The notes: generated by a model from the sequence alone, not told the origin. Shown: positions 46,101 to 55,020, counted from the stretch's first letter. The stretch: 64,000 nt of DNA from Methanoregula sp. SKADARSKE-2 (GCA_030919125.1 CP121470.1:1302001-1366000); one strand, 5' to 3'. A program made the numbers and translations.

Positions 46101-47507
46101 TCAGGCCATTGCCTCTTTTTTAAGGGCTTCGGTAATCTGTACCCGTTCTTCGTTGTTCCCGGTTGCGTAGATGTACATCCCTGATTCCCTCCGGTACATG
46201 CAGAGCAGCGCGTTGATCCGGCAGTTCAGACCTGCGTGTTCGAGATAGCAGTCTTCCGCGGTGATCCTGCCGAGCGAATCGTTGATAACAGCCCGGAACG
46301 AGTCCTGGCAGTCGAACGCTGCATAAATACCCCGGTTTGCAACTGCGATAAGAACTCCCCTTCGCCCCATCTCGTTTGAATCCTCAGCCTTGAACGTCCC
46401 GTACCGTTCGTCACCGTGCCCGTTCAGGAACTGGCGGTAGAACGGGTCGTGCCGTTCTTTCAGCTGTCCCAGAAAGAGACCCGCTTTCATGGGAAGGTAC
46501 TGCGGGTACTTCGCGTTGACCGGGTCCCGGAGGTGAGCGTAGACGGGTTTTTCCAGGAGATCCTGCACCAGCTTGAAAGACCGCGCAAAAAGGTCTTCTT
46601 TTGCACTCCCGAAAAAGTTGAGTTTCACCGGTTTGAAATAGAGGATCTTCTCGCCATAGGGCACCGCAACCGAGCCGTCTTTACCCTGGGTGAGAGCGCC
46701 GGTCTTTAAAGCCTGGGCTGCCGGATGGGTGGGAACAGTCGAGGTCAGGAGTGCGGGACCCGCGCCGGTTGCCGTTGTTGACGCAGCGGGCTTTGTTCCC
46801 CTGGGCAGGAGGGAGCCACCAGGATTTGGTCCGCGCGCGATATCGGCCCAGGCATCGGGGGAATACGTCTTGTCAAGCTGCTTTTTCCAGAGCGGATCCT
46901 TGATAGTAGCTATCGAAACTAAGCGGTACTGGGTCCCGACCGGGATGAACTTGGCCCCGCAGTGGGTACATTCGATGATGTAATCCGCGTGCGGGATACC
47001 GAAGAGCTGTTTACCGATAACCTTGTTCAGGATCCCGGTCCGGCAGACCGGGCAGATCTTCATCCACGCAAGGTCCAGGGCATCGTTACCCGAAGGGGGA
47101 AGGCTCAGGGTCGGAGATGCGATGTGCCAAGTATACGCCGGGAGGAGCTGGATCGCCTTCCTTGGCCGGTGGATCTGCTTGTCGAGGAGCTCTATCTGCT
47201 CGGCAATTCCCGCACTGCACAGAACATCAGCAATGACAGGCACGACAGTCTTCCCCGAAACCGGCAGCCGCTCTTCAAGGCAGTGGTCGAGTCCTTTTGC
47301 GATATGATCAGGGGCATCCTTCGGGGTCATGAGAGGGAGGGCCTTTTTGAACTCGACGTTTAGGCACTCCATGGTAACGCCGATAAGTTCACCGGTAACA
47401 TTGATCCCGTTCCGCAGGAACGGCAGGCGGGAGACGCGGCGGCTCACCGTCTCGGTGACGAGCGCAAACATCCCGGGAGGAAGAGGTAAAAACGGGGAAT
47501 CGGACAT
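46101..47507 (-). CDS. Zinc-ribbon protein of unknown function
   Basis: A 468-aa protein from the ATG at 47507. A four-cysteine zinc site is formed by CPVC (near 169) and CTHC (near 198). The C-terminal half (about 260-468) is a globular domain with KILYFKPVKLNFFGSAKE and GVLIAVANRGIYAAFDC, and a final YIYATGNNEERVQITEALK segment that resembles a PH-like fold. A linker with Thr/Ala/Pro lies between. A TTATCC-type TATA element at 47541-47550 (CTTTATCC on the minus strand) fits this start. The frame stays open to 47795 but only from a TTG. Function is not recognised. Confidence 0.55.
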   Translation of the reverse strand: MSDSPFLPLPPGMFALVTETVSRRVSRLPFLRNGINVTGELIGVTMECLNVEFKKALPLMTPKDAPDHIAKGLDHCLEERLPVSGKTVVPVIADVLCSAGIAEQIELLDKQIHRPRKAIQLLPAYTWHIASPTLSLPPSGNDALDLAWMKICPVCRTGILNKVIGKQLFGIPHADYIIECTHCGAKFIPVGTQYRLVSIATIKDPLWKKQLDKTYSPDAWADIARGPNPGGSLLPRGTKPAASTTATGAGPALLTSTVPTHPAAQALKTGALTQGKDGSVAVPYGEKILYFKPVKLNFFGSAKEDLFARSFKLVQDLLEKPVYAHLRDPVNAKYPQYLPMKAGLFLGQLKERHDPFYRQFLNGHGDERYGTFKAEDSNEMGRRGVLIAVANRGIYAAFDCQDSFRAVINDSLGRITAEDCYLEHAGLNCRINALLCMYRRESGMYIYATGNNEERVQITEALKKEAMA

Positions 47508-47968
47508 GGTTTTTGCTTCATACCGATTGTAACCGGAAGAGGATAAAGCCAAGGGTAACAGGTCACGGGCCAGAGAAAAATTACCGGAAAAAACCTCAGG
47601 ACAGGTAGGACCTGACCCGGCTCTCCGGTTTACATTGTAAAGTAGCGGGGGATTGCCGATCCGAACCGGGGAGGGATCATCGGGCAGAGCTAGGGGGGGT
47701 ACATGGCAGCCTGGGCAATAACCCGGACTGACCGGTTCAAGGGTGCAGTCGTCATCGATGGCATTACGGATCATATCAGCAATGACGGAACCCAACGCTA
47801 TTCCCTACGATGAGCCGGAGAACCTGGGATGGAATTATAAGGCCTTGCCTTAATTCTGAAAAGATCGGCTCGGAACCAGCATAAGGATGAGCGGGATTTT
47901 GGAAATCCACGGATCAAAAACCGGAAGGAAAAAAGAGAGAACAGGGATTACCGGTCTGTTAAAGAGAC
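47508..47968. other. Gap between sucD and the zinc-ribbon gene
   Basis: 461 bases that contain the TATA-like elements for the minus-strand gene (47541-47550) and another A/T-rich site (TTATAATT, 47832-47842), plus a T-rich stretch on the minus strand near 47930 that may end the sucD transcript. No gene is supported. Confidence 0.4.
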
Positions 47969-48847
47969 CTAGCAATGGCACCGGAACAGGTCGCGGATCA
48001 TATCCGGGATCTCTGACACCCGTGAGGCGACCGGGACCCCCTGCTTCCTGAGCCTCGCGATCTTCGAACGGGCATCACCCTCGCCTCCCTCGACAATTGC
48101 GCCGGCATGGCCCATGCGCTTGTCGGGCGGGGCAGAGACGCCGGCGATATAGGAGACTATCGGAAGATCGGTCGACTTTGCACCCTCCTCTTCGAGGTTG
48201 CCTCCGACCTCGCCAATCAGGACGACGGCCTTTGTCTGGGGATCGTTTGCGAATTCTTCGAGAACATCCACAAAGGTCTGGCCGATGACCGGGTCGCCGC
48301 CGATACCGAGAACCGTGCTCTGGCCGATCCCTGCCCGGGTGAGCTCGTCCACGACCTCGTAGGTCAGGGTCCCGCTCCGGGAGATGACCCCGACATTGCC
48401 CCGGGAGAAGAGGGCGGCGGGCATGATACCCATCTTGACCTCGCCGGGCGACAGGAGGCCGGGGCAGTTGGGGCCGATAACGCGGCATCCATCCGTCCGT
48501 GCGTACGAGATCGCCGTCATTGTGTCGTGGACCGCGATATGCTCGGTGATGCAGACGATCGTCTCGATCCCCGCGTTCGCCTCTTCCATGATCGCGTCCC
48601 CAGCGGCAGAGGCCGGGACGAAGATGACGCTCGCACCGATGTCGTGGTCCCGCATCGCTTCCTTCACCGTGTTGTACACCTGGACGCCGTGGACCTGCTG
48701 GCCGCCCTTCCCGGGCGTGACCCCGGCGACAACCCCCTTCCCGCCGACCTGCCGGGCATAGGTGTTCATGAGCCCGATGTGGAACTCCCCCTGTCTCCCG
48801 GTTGCGCCCTGCACGAGGATGCCGGTATTCCTGTCACCGTAGATCAT
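47969..48847 (-). CDS. sucD: Succinyl-CoA synthetase alpha subunit
   Basis: Forms or breaks succinyl-CoA with nucleotide coupling. The 292-aa protein has the CoA-binding VQGATGRQGEFH (12-23), the GPNCPGLL motif near 125-132 and the phosphorylated His247 in RMGHAGAIVEGGEGDARSK. It overlaps the sucC stop by 4 bases and ends the eight-gene run. In this context it probably activates succinate for reductive carboxylation to 2-oxoglutarate. Confidence 0.96.
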   Translation of the reverse strand: MIYGDRNTGILVQGATGRQGEFHIGLMNTYARQVGGKGVVAGVTPGKGGQQVHGVQVYNTVKEAMRDHDIGASVIFVPASAAGDAIMEEANAGIETIVCITEHIAVHDTMTAISYARTDGCRVIGPNCPGLLSPGEVKMGIMPAALFSRGNVGVISRSGTLTYEVVDELTRAGIGQSTVLGIGGDPVIGQTFVDVLEEFANDPQTKAVVLIGEVGGNLEEEGAKSTDLPIVSYIAGVSAPPDKRMGHAGAIVEGGEGDARSKIARLRKQGVPVASRVSEIPDMIRDLFRCHC

Positions 48848-49929
48848 GATGTCGCCTCCACCGCTCTCTTCACCACGAGATCCATGGTGTCGAGCATCTC
48901 GTACCCTTCCCCGGAGAGGAGTTTCCTGCCCTCGGCCTCGTTGGTACCCGCGAACCTGGCGATCACTTTCTGCGGGATGTCGGCATCGATGATCCCCTTT
49001 GCGACCTCGTCACACTTCGTGATCCCGCCGAGGAGGTTGACTACGATGACCTTGACGGTCGGAACGCTCGCCACGAGCCGGACCGCGTGCCTCACGCGCT
49101 CACTCTCAGCTCCTCCACCCACGTCGAGGAAGTTTGCCGCCTTCCCGCCGTAAAACTCTATGAGGTCGAGGGTCGCCATCGTGAGCCCCGCGCCATTCCC
49201 GATGACCCCGATCGAGCCGCCGAGCTCGACGTACGAGAAGCCGTGCTTCTCCGCCTCGGCCTCGCGCTCGGTGAGATCGCGGTTGACGGTGAAGCCCTGG
49301 CGCCCGAGAGCGTTGTCGTCGACAATGATCTTGGCGTCCGCGGCAAAGACCCCGCACGGCGTCATGACTAGCGGGTTGATCTCGGCGAGGAGGGCGTCCT
49401 TCTCGCAGAAGACCCGGTAGAGCTTGTTGATCACTGCACCGATCTCTTTTGGTGCGGTGCCGAGGAGATCGCGAAGCATGAACGGGGGAATGTCACGCAT
49501 AAGAGGGAGGAGAACGGCCTTCCGGATCGCGGCCGGGTTATCCCGTGCGGTGATCTCGATCTCGACCCCGCCCTCTTCGGTGAAGAGGATGAGCGGCTGC
49601 TTGCTCGAACGGTCGACCGTGATCGAGAGGTAGTATTCATGCTGGATATCGAGCCGCTGCTCGGCGAGGATCTCCTGAACCGGGAGACCTTTGATCTCCT
49701 TTTTGAAGAGAGAGTGGGCGGTCGGGACTGCCGTAGCCCGGTCCGCCATCAGGATCCCGCCGGCCTTGCCCCTGCCGCCGACATCGACCTGCGCCTTCAG
49801 CACGATCCGGTCCCCGAGTTCGTCAAGGTGCGCCGGAAGTTCGTTCTCCGACCGGATCAGAAAGCCTGCCGGAACCGGGATACCGTACTCCCGGATCACG
49901 TTCTTTGCCTCGTATTCCCGTAATTTCAT
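48844..49929 (-). CDS. sucC: Succinyl-CoA synthetase beta subunit
   Basis: 361-aa ATP-grasp subunit that binds the nucleotide and succinate. MKLREYEAKNVIREYGIPVP at the start, LKAQVDVGGRGKAGGI (about 45-60) and NPLVMTPCGVFAADAKI (about 185-201, metal site) match SucC; GGSIGVIGNGAGLTMATLD and VVNLLGGITKCDEVAKG are family signatures. Gap of 38 bases to korC. Confidence 0.95.
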   Translation of the reverse strand: MKLREYEAKNVIREYGIPVPAGFLIRSENELPAHLDELGDRIVLKAQVDVGGRGKAGGILMADRATAVPTAHSLFKKEIKGLPVQEILAEQRLDIQHEYYLSITVDRSSKQPLILFTEEGGVEIEITARDNPAAIRKAVLLPLMRDIPPFMLRDLLGTAPKEIGAVINKLYRVFCEKDALLAEINPLVMTPCGVFAADAKIIVDDNALGRQGFTVNRDLTEREAEAEKHGFSYVELGGSIGVIGNGAGLTMATLDLIEFYGGKAANFLDVGGGAESERVRHAVRLVASVPTVKVIVVNLLGGITKCDEVAKGIIDADIPQKVIARFAGTNEAEGRKLLSGEGYEMLDTMDLVVKRAVEATS

Positions 49930-49967
49930 GATCTTCCCCCTGGTATTCCCTCAAGCATTCCCTCCGG

Positions 49968-50507
49968 TTATTTTCCGGATGCCCCTTCTGCAAGTTCGAC
50001 GCCCAGCTTCATGGCCTTCTGGTTGAGCGTCCCCGTCCCCTTCGGGACGGAGTCGAGGATAGCTTTTTCGAGCGCAACCTCGCTCACGACATGAGTCGTA
50101 GCGACCAGTGCCCCGAGCATGACGATATTTGCGACAATATCCTTCCCGAGAGCCTGCTTCGCTTCCCGGGTCGCCGGGATCTCGATGCAGGGGCATTCCG
50201 GCCGGGAGTGGACGAGCGTGGTGTCGATGAGCATGATCGCATCTTTCGGTGCGTTCGCCCCGTACTTCTCGAACCCCTCCTGCGACATGATGACGTAGAT
50301 CTTCGGGTCCGTCACTTTCGGGAAGAGGATGGGGTTGTCGTCGATGATAACTTGGCTCATCGACGCACCGCCCCGGGCCTCGGGGCCGTAGACCTGAGTC
50401 TGGACCGCGTACTTGCTGTCGTACATGACGGCTGCCCTCCCGAGGATGACGGCCGAGAGGATGATCCCCTGCCCGCCGAACCCCGAGAGCCTGACTTCGT
50501 GCCTCAT
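49968..50507 (-). CDS. korC: 2-Oxoglutarate:ferredoxin oxidoreductase gamma subunit
   Basis: 179-aa gamma subunit with the family start RHEVRLSGFGGQGII (residues 2-16) and the conserved TQVYGPEARGGAS segment near 42-54. The start at 50507 overlaps the korB stop by 4 bases; the frame continues upstream (to 51008) only as an antisense or out-of-frame read of korB. Together with korA, B and D it forms the enzyme that carboxylates succinyl-CoA using reduced ferredoxin. Confidence 0.95.
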   Translation of the reverse strand: MRHEVRLSGFGGQGIILSAVILGRAAVMYDSKYAVQTQVYGPEARGGASMSQVIIDDNPILFPKVTDPKIYVIMSQEGFEKYGANAPKDAIMLIDTTLVHSRPECPCIEIPATREAKQALGKDIVANIVMLGALVATTHVVSEVALEKAILDSVPKGTGTLNQKAMKLGVELAEGASGK

Positions 50508-51328
50508 GACTTTTCCCCCGGTTTTGCCTCGGTTTTCGCAACCATTTTCGCACCCAGATATGGCCGGTTCCTCTTCGCAAGTTCCCCGACGACGAACAGG
50601 CCTTCGGGCACGGTCTCTCCGGCCCCGGTCATCCGGTCGACTTTCGCCTTCAGGATGGAGTGGGCCCGGAGGTATTCGACATGGTCTGCGACCTGCTTGA
50701 ACTTGTTCCTCCGGCCGAACGCGGTCGGGCACTGGACCATCGCCTCGATGAACGAGAATCCTTTCGTCTCGAGTCCGACTTTGACCGCCTTCTCGAGTTC
50801 TTTGACATGGTACGAGGTCCAGCGGGAGACGTAATTCGCTCCGGCTGCGATGGCGAGCTCGCAGAGGTCGAACGGGATCTCGGTGCACCCGTACGGGGTC
50901 GTGGACGAGGTGCACCCCATAGGCGTTGTCGGGCTTCCCTGTCCCCCGGTCATGCCATAGATCTGGTTGTTCATACAGACCACGGTGAGGTCGATGTTCC
51001 GCCGGCACCCGTGGATGAAATGGTTCCCGCCGATCGCCGCGAGGTCACCATCGCCAGTGAAGACGACGACATTCAGGTCAGGGTTTGCCATCTTGACACC
51101 GGTTGCAAACGCGATCGCCCGCCCGTGGGTGGTGTGGAGCGAATCAGTGACGATATACCCGGGAGCCCGGGAGGAGCACCCGATGCCGGAGACAAAGACC
51201 GTCTCCTCCTTCTTCCATCCCATCTGGTCAACGGCTGCGAGCGTGCAGTTGATGATCGTACCGTTGCCGCAGCCTGCGCAGTAGATGTGCGGGAGCCGGT
51301 CCTGGCGATACCACTCGTCGAAGCTCAT
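50504..51328 (-). CDS. korB: 2-Oxoglutarate:ferredoxin oxidoreductase beta subunit
   Basis: 274-aa thiamine diphosphate-binding subunit. CAGCGNG at 17-23, the GDGDLAAIGGNHF motif (92-104) and NNQIYGMTGGQ (120-130) bind TPP and magnesium. It overlaps korA by 4 bases. Confidence 0.96.
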   Translation of the reverse strand: MSFDEWYRQDRLPHIYCAGCGNGTIINCTLAAVDQMGWKKEETVFVSGIGCSSRAPGYIVTDSLHTTHGRAIAFATGVKMANPDLNVVVFTGDGDLAAIGGNHFIHGCRRNIDLTVVCMNNQIYGMTGGQGSPTTPMGCTSSTTPYGCTEIPFDLCELAIAAGANYVSRWTSYHVKELEKAVKVGLETKGFSFIEAMVQCPTAFGRRNKFKQVADHVEYLRAHSILKAKVDRMTGAGETVPEGLFVVGELAKRNRPYLGAKMVAKTEAKPGEKS

Positions 51329-52422
51329 CGCGCCTCCAGGACCGCGACCAGCTCATCGGGGGTGTGGAGTTCCCCTCCCAGTTTCGGGATGCTGATGACC
51401 GAAACCTTCGTGTGCCGCTCGAATTCCCGGGCCATCTGCCCGAGGTTCATCTCGGGAACGAGGACCCGTTTGGCGTTTTTGAAGAGGGAGAGCGCCTTCT
51501 CCGGAAACGGCCAGACCGTCCTGAGCCGGAGGAATCCGATCTTCTCTTTGGGCCGGTCGTGCATCACCTGCTGGACCGTCCGGACCGGCGCACCGTACGC
51601 TATGAAGAGATCCTCTGCGTCTGGGTTAATGATATCATAATCGGCAATCGTGTCGCGTGCGAGCTCGATCTTGTCGACGAGGCGCTGGACAAGGGCGGCA
51701 TGCAGCTTCGGGTTGGTCGCTGCCGGGTAGCCCCGCTCATCGTGGGTGAGCCCGGTCACGTGAACGCTGTAACCTCTCCCGAACTGCGGGAAGCCGGGCG
51801 CGAGATCTCCGCCGGTATGGAAGGGAAGGGTTCCCCGGGCAAGCTCGCGCCGGGGAACCCGCTCCACGGCATCGGGGATGATGATCTTCTCCCGCATGTG
51901 CCCCACGACCTCGTCTGCCATCAGGAAGACCGGGACCCGGTACGTATCGGCGAGGTTGAAGGCCTTCACCGTCATCTCGTACATCTCCTGAACGGTTGCG
52001 GGACAGAGGGCGATGATACTGTAATCGCCATGCGAGCCGAACCGGGCCTGCAGCATGTCCCCCTGTGCGGCCATGGTCGGCTGTCCTGTAGAAGGACCGC
52101 CCCGCTGGACGTTGACGACAACGCAGGGGGTCTCGGTCATCGCCGCAAACCCGATGTTCTCCATCATGAGGGAGAAGCCGGGCCCGCTCGTCGCAGTCAT
52201 CGCCCGGGCTCCCGTCCACGAGGCGCCGATGATCGAGGCCATGCTCGCGATCTCGTCCTCCATCTGGATGAAGACCCCGTTCCTCTTTGGGAGCTCTGAG
52301 GCCATATGCTCCGCGACCTCGGTCGAGGGGGTGATCGGGTACCCGCCAAAGAAGTTACAGCCGGCCGCAAGCGCTCCTTCAGCACACGCGGTATTTCCCT
52401 GCCAGAATTCAGTCCGCGTCAA
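51325..52422 (-). CDS. korA: 2-Oxoglutarate:ferredoxin oxidoreductase alpha subunit
   Basis: 365-aa subunit with the pyrimidine-binding TPP domain: GNTACAEGALAAGCNFFGGYPITPSTEVAE is split over residues 9-38, then the SGPGFSLMMENIGFA segment near 80-94 and the core-domain region (VLVPEMNLGQMAREFE near 320-335). It overlaps the ferredoxin subunit gene by 4 bases. The GYPITPSTE motif is typical of KorA. Confidence 0.95.
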   Translation of the reverse strand: MTRTEFWQGNTACAEGALAAGCNFFGGYPITPSTEVAEHMASELPKRNGVFIQMEDEIASMASIIGASWTGARAMTATSGPGFSLMMENIGFAAMTETPCVVVNVQRGGPSTGQPTMAAQGDMLQARFGSHGDYSIIALCPATVQEMYEMTVKAFNLADTYRVPVFLMADEVVGHMREKIIIPDAVERVPRRELARGTLPFHTGGDLAPGFPQFGRGYSVHVTGLTHDERGYPAATNPKLHAALVQRLVDKIELARDTIADYDIINPDAEDLFIAYGAPVRTVQQVMHDRPKEKIGFLRLRTVWPFPEKALSLFKNAKRVLVPEMNLGQMAREFERHTKVSVISIPKLGGELHTPDELVAVLEAR

Positions 52423-52691
52423 TATTCAATCGCCACCTTCTTCCGCTCGTATGGTTCCTCTTCCACCCACGAGATCGCCTGGTCGGGGCAGGTGAGCTGG
52501 CAGACCCCGCAGAGCGTCCGGCCGTACAGGTTCCGGAGCCGGCAGTTCGTGCAGCGCTCGGGACGATCGAGCGCGGGCACGATAGTTCCCTTCCGGTTGG
52601 GCTTCCTGCCTTCCCGGAAGATCTTATAGGGGCAGACTTTCGTACAGAGGTTGCAGCCCTTGCACCGGGTCTCGTCGATGGCGAGCTTCAT
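52419..52691 (-). CDS. korD: 2-Oxoglutarate:ferredoxin oxidoreductase ferredoxin subunit
   Basis: 90-aa iron-sulfur subunit. The first cluster motif is canonical: Cys10, Cys13, Cys16, Cys20 (RCKGCNLCTKVCP). The second region has Cys47, Cys50, then a 10-residue insertion, then Cys61, Cys64 and Cys68 (CGVCQLTCPDQAI). The last three fit the end of a CxxCxxCxxxC motif, so the first ligand must come from the loop. It starts 47 bases after the fumarase beta gene. Confidence 0.9.
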   Translation of the reverse strand: MKLAIDETRCKGCNLCTKVCPYKIFREGRKPNRKGTIVPALDRPERCTNCRLRNLYGRTLCGVCQLTCPDQAISWVEEEPYERKKVAIEY

Positions 52692-52737
52692 GGGAAAAAT
52701 CCTGTCGTATTATATTACCCGTCCACGTGAAAAAAAC

Positions 52738-53328
52738 CTATTCTTTTCCACAAGGCCCGAAACTGCACGCAGTCTCCTTATATTTCCGAAGTTCGGATCC
52801 CGCCCGGTCAATGACCGTGCTGAAGATGTCGTTCCCGTGCGCATCGATGCCAACGACGAGCGGAAGGTGATCAAGCTCGATCGCCCAGATCGCTTCGGCC
52901 ATACCGAGATCCTTGAAGTACATATCCCTGAGCTTCATCCGGGCTGAGGCAAGCGCTGCACACCCGCCGGTGAAGGCAAAATAGACGCCCCGGCCCCGGA
53001 TCTGGTCCCGGACGGTCTTTCCCATCCCGCCTTTTCCTATGAGCCCCCGGACGCCAGCATCGAGAAGAAACCCCGAGATCTCGTTCATCCGGGCCGATGT
53101 CGTTGGCCCGGCGGCGACAACCATCCCGTGCTTGATGACCGGTCCGCAATGGTAGATGACTGCACCACGGGACGGGAAGGGGATCCCGTCCTCCATCATC
53201 CGGATGTGCGCTTCGTCGCGTGCGGTATAAACCATTCCCGAGAGCTCGACGCAGTCCCCCGCCTTCAGCGGAAGGATTTCATCACTAAGCGGTGTTCTGA
53301 GCTGGACGCACGAGACCGTCCCGGTCAT
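52738..53328 (-). CDS. fumB: Fumarase class I beta subunit
   Basis: 196-aa subunit matching the C-terminal domain of class I fumarase. ELSGMVYTARDEAH (29-42), YHCGPVIK (about 57-64), AAGPTTSARMN (about 71-81) and FTGGCAALAS are family motifs. It overlaps the alpha subunit gene by 4 bases at 53325-53328. Symbol follows common archaeal use; fumarate hydratase subunits may be named differently. It interconverts fumarate and malate. Confidence 0.92.
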   Translation of the reverse strand: MTGTVSCVQLRTPLSDEILPLKAGDCVELSGMVYTARDEAHIRMMEDGIPFPSRGAVIYHCGPVIKHGMVVAAGPTTSARMNEISGFLLDAGVRGLIGKGGMGKTVRDQIRGRGVYFAFTGGCAALASARMKLRDMYFKDLGMAEAIWAIELDHLPLVVGIDAHGNDIFSTVIDRAGSELRKYKETACSFGPCGKE

Positions 53329-54155
53329 CGTTTCACCTCGACCGTTGCGTGACGGTTGGCCCAGCACTGGACGTTTACAGCGACCGGGAGCGACGCGGTG
53401 TGGCACCAGGCGATTTGTATCTTTACGGCAAGTGCAGTGGTATTCCCGCCAAGGCCCATCGGCCCGATCCCGAGTTTGTTGATGGCAGAGCAGACCCGCT
53501 CCTCGTCCTCGTCCATGGTATCGACCGGGAGGAGGAGGGCTTCCTTTGCAAGCGCTGCGGCGCTGTCGAACGTCCCGCCGATCCCGACTCCGACGATGAC
53601 CGGAGGGCACGGCTTCCCTCCCGCAAGGAGCACGGTCTCCACAATGAAACTCTCGATCTGGTTCTTTTGTGACGGGAGGAGCATGGCGATCCGGGACATG
53701 TTCTCTGCACCGGCTCCCTTCGGGAGGACCGTGACCGTGAGCCGGTCACCCGGCTTCACGTGGACCGCCGGCATACCGAGGCCGGTATTGTCACCGGTGT
53801 TCTTCCGGGTAAGCGGGTGTACAACGTTCGGGCGGAGCGGGACCTCCTCGGTCGCCCGCCGGATCCCGTCTGCGACTGCATCGTACAGCTCCTGCGTGAA
53901 CGGGAGATCGGGAGGTACCGTGAGGTAGACCACCGGGACGCCGGTGTCCTGACAGAGCGGGACCCCGAGCCGTTCAGCCTCTTTGAGGTTGACAAGGATA
54001 TTGGCAAACTCACCGCGGGCGACCGGGTTTGTCTCGGCAGCAGCGGCCCGTTCGATGACCCGCATGACATCCGGAGGAAGCCGGATCACTGCCTCGAGGT
54101 AAGCCTGAAAGGCGGCATCCGCAAGCGCTGACCGGAGGGAGGTGGCATTCTGCAT
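53325..54155 (-). CDS. fumA: Fumarase class I alpha subunit
   Basis: 276-aa subunit that holds the 4Fe-4S cluster. PLCQDTGVPVVYL (66-78) contains the first cluster cysteine (Cys68); further conserved segments are VVHPLTRKNTGDNTG, KPCPPVIVGVGIGGTFDSA and GLGGNTTALAV. It is the first gene of the eight-gene run fumA-fumB-korD-korA-korB-korC-sucC-sucD. A TATA element is about 25-32 bases upstream, so the message is nearly leaderless. Confidence 0.93.
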   Translation of the reverse strand: MQNATSLRSALADAAFQAYLEAVIRLPPDVMRVIERAAAAETNPVARGEFANILVNLKEAERLGVPLCQDTGVPVVYLTVPPDLPFTQELYDAVADGIRRATEEVPLRPNVVHPLTRKNTGDNTGLGMPAVHVKPGDRLTVTVLPKGAGAENMSRIAMLLPSQKNQIESFIVETVLLAGGKPCPPVIVGVGIGGTFDSAAALAKEALLLPVDTMDEDEERVCSAINKLGIGPMGLGGNTTALAVKIQIAWCHTASLPVAVNVQCWANRHATVEVKR

Positions 54156-54177
54156 TTATTTATACTGAGGTGAAGAG

Positions 54178-54190
54178 GGTAATATAGAGA
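54178..54190 (-). promoter_or_regulatory. TATA-box promoter of the fum-kor-suc operon
   Basis: On the minus strand CTCTATATTACCC lies 23-35 bases before the fumA ATG. A second A/T-rich stretch (TATAAATA) directly adjoins the ATG and is too close to be the active TATA box. Confidence 0.55.
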
Positions 54191-54211
54191 TCGGGGGATC
54201 AGGACGGGAGC

Positions 54212-55020
54212 TTACCCGTTCCTCTCAACCTGATCGGTGACGAGCCGGCGTTTTGCGAACAATACCTCATGGCCTTCATCCATCACGCCGGGGAGCCGGG
54301 ACGCGATGAGCCTGACTCCTTCCTCCGTGCTGCCTCCCGGTGTTGCCACCCGTTCGATGACCGTATCAAATGTCATTCCTTTGTCCGCAAGGATGCGGGC
54401 CGTGCCGTCCATGGTTTCCCGGAGAAGATATTCGGCAAGCTCCGGTTGTATGGCCCCGGTCCTGACCGCGGCACTGCCGAGCTCCTTCCTCATCGCTGCG
54501 ATCAGCGCCGGGCCGCAGCTGGTGAGGTTCGTGCAGACCTCAAGATCCTTCTCCTCCAGTTCTACCGCTGTTCCGATGGCATGGAGGAGACCGAGGACCC
54601 GGGTTTTGTCCTCCGCAGAACCCGGCGGCCCCATGCCACGAGCGAGATCCCGGCATTCTCTTCAGCGGTCACGCTCGGGATAATCCGGACACACCGGGCC
54701 TCGTCCCCACCCCATGCTTCCAGGTCTGCTAGGCTCACGCATGCCGCAATGGAGACGAGCAGGCTATCCCGGTCCAGTTCGCTCCGGATCTCCTGGAGAA
54801 CGCCCCGGACCTCAAGGGGTTTTACGCAGATGAAGAGGAGATCGGCCTCTTCCGCTACCCTCCGGTTTGCAGGAACCGCTATGATGCCGGTCTCATCTGC
54901 GAGTGCCCCGGTCTTTGAACTTGCGGTTCTCTCTCCCGGTGTCACAAGGCCAGTTTGGATGAACTGCCGGACCAGCATGCTCCCCATCGATCCGGTGCCG
55001 ATGAACCCGTAGCGTGTCAT
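54212..55020 (-). pseudogene. proC: Pyrroline-5-carboxylate reductase, frameshifted
   Basis: The gene is split between two frames. The first part (55020-about 54630) has the NAD(P)-binding FIGTGSMGSMLV and the motif CVKPLEV and reaches the IIPSVTAEENAGISLVAWG segment. The rest (about 54630-54212) continues in another frame with DKTRVLGLLHAIG, SCGPALIAA and VIERVATPGGSTEEG, which are the family's C-terminal dimer motifs. The total length, 809 bases, is one base short of a multiple of three, so a single missing base in the GGGGCCGCCGGG stretch near 54627 would explain it. It is a recent lesion or a sequencing error. Confidence 0.85.

Noticed and set aside
47508-47795. N-terminal extension of the zinc-ribbon protein to 47795
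   Set aside because: It needs a TTG start, and its translation is Pro/Ser-rich with no similarity; a TATA-like element fits the ATG at 47507.
50508-51008. Upstream extension of korC to 51008
   Set aside because: This part lies inside korB in another frame; the ATG at 50507 gives the normal family start and overlaps the korB stop.
53329-53610. Upstream extension of the fumarase beta subunit to 53610
   Set aside because: This part lies within the alpha subunit gene in another frame; the ATG at 53328 gives the normal family length.
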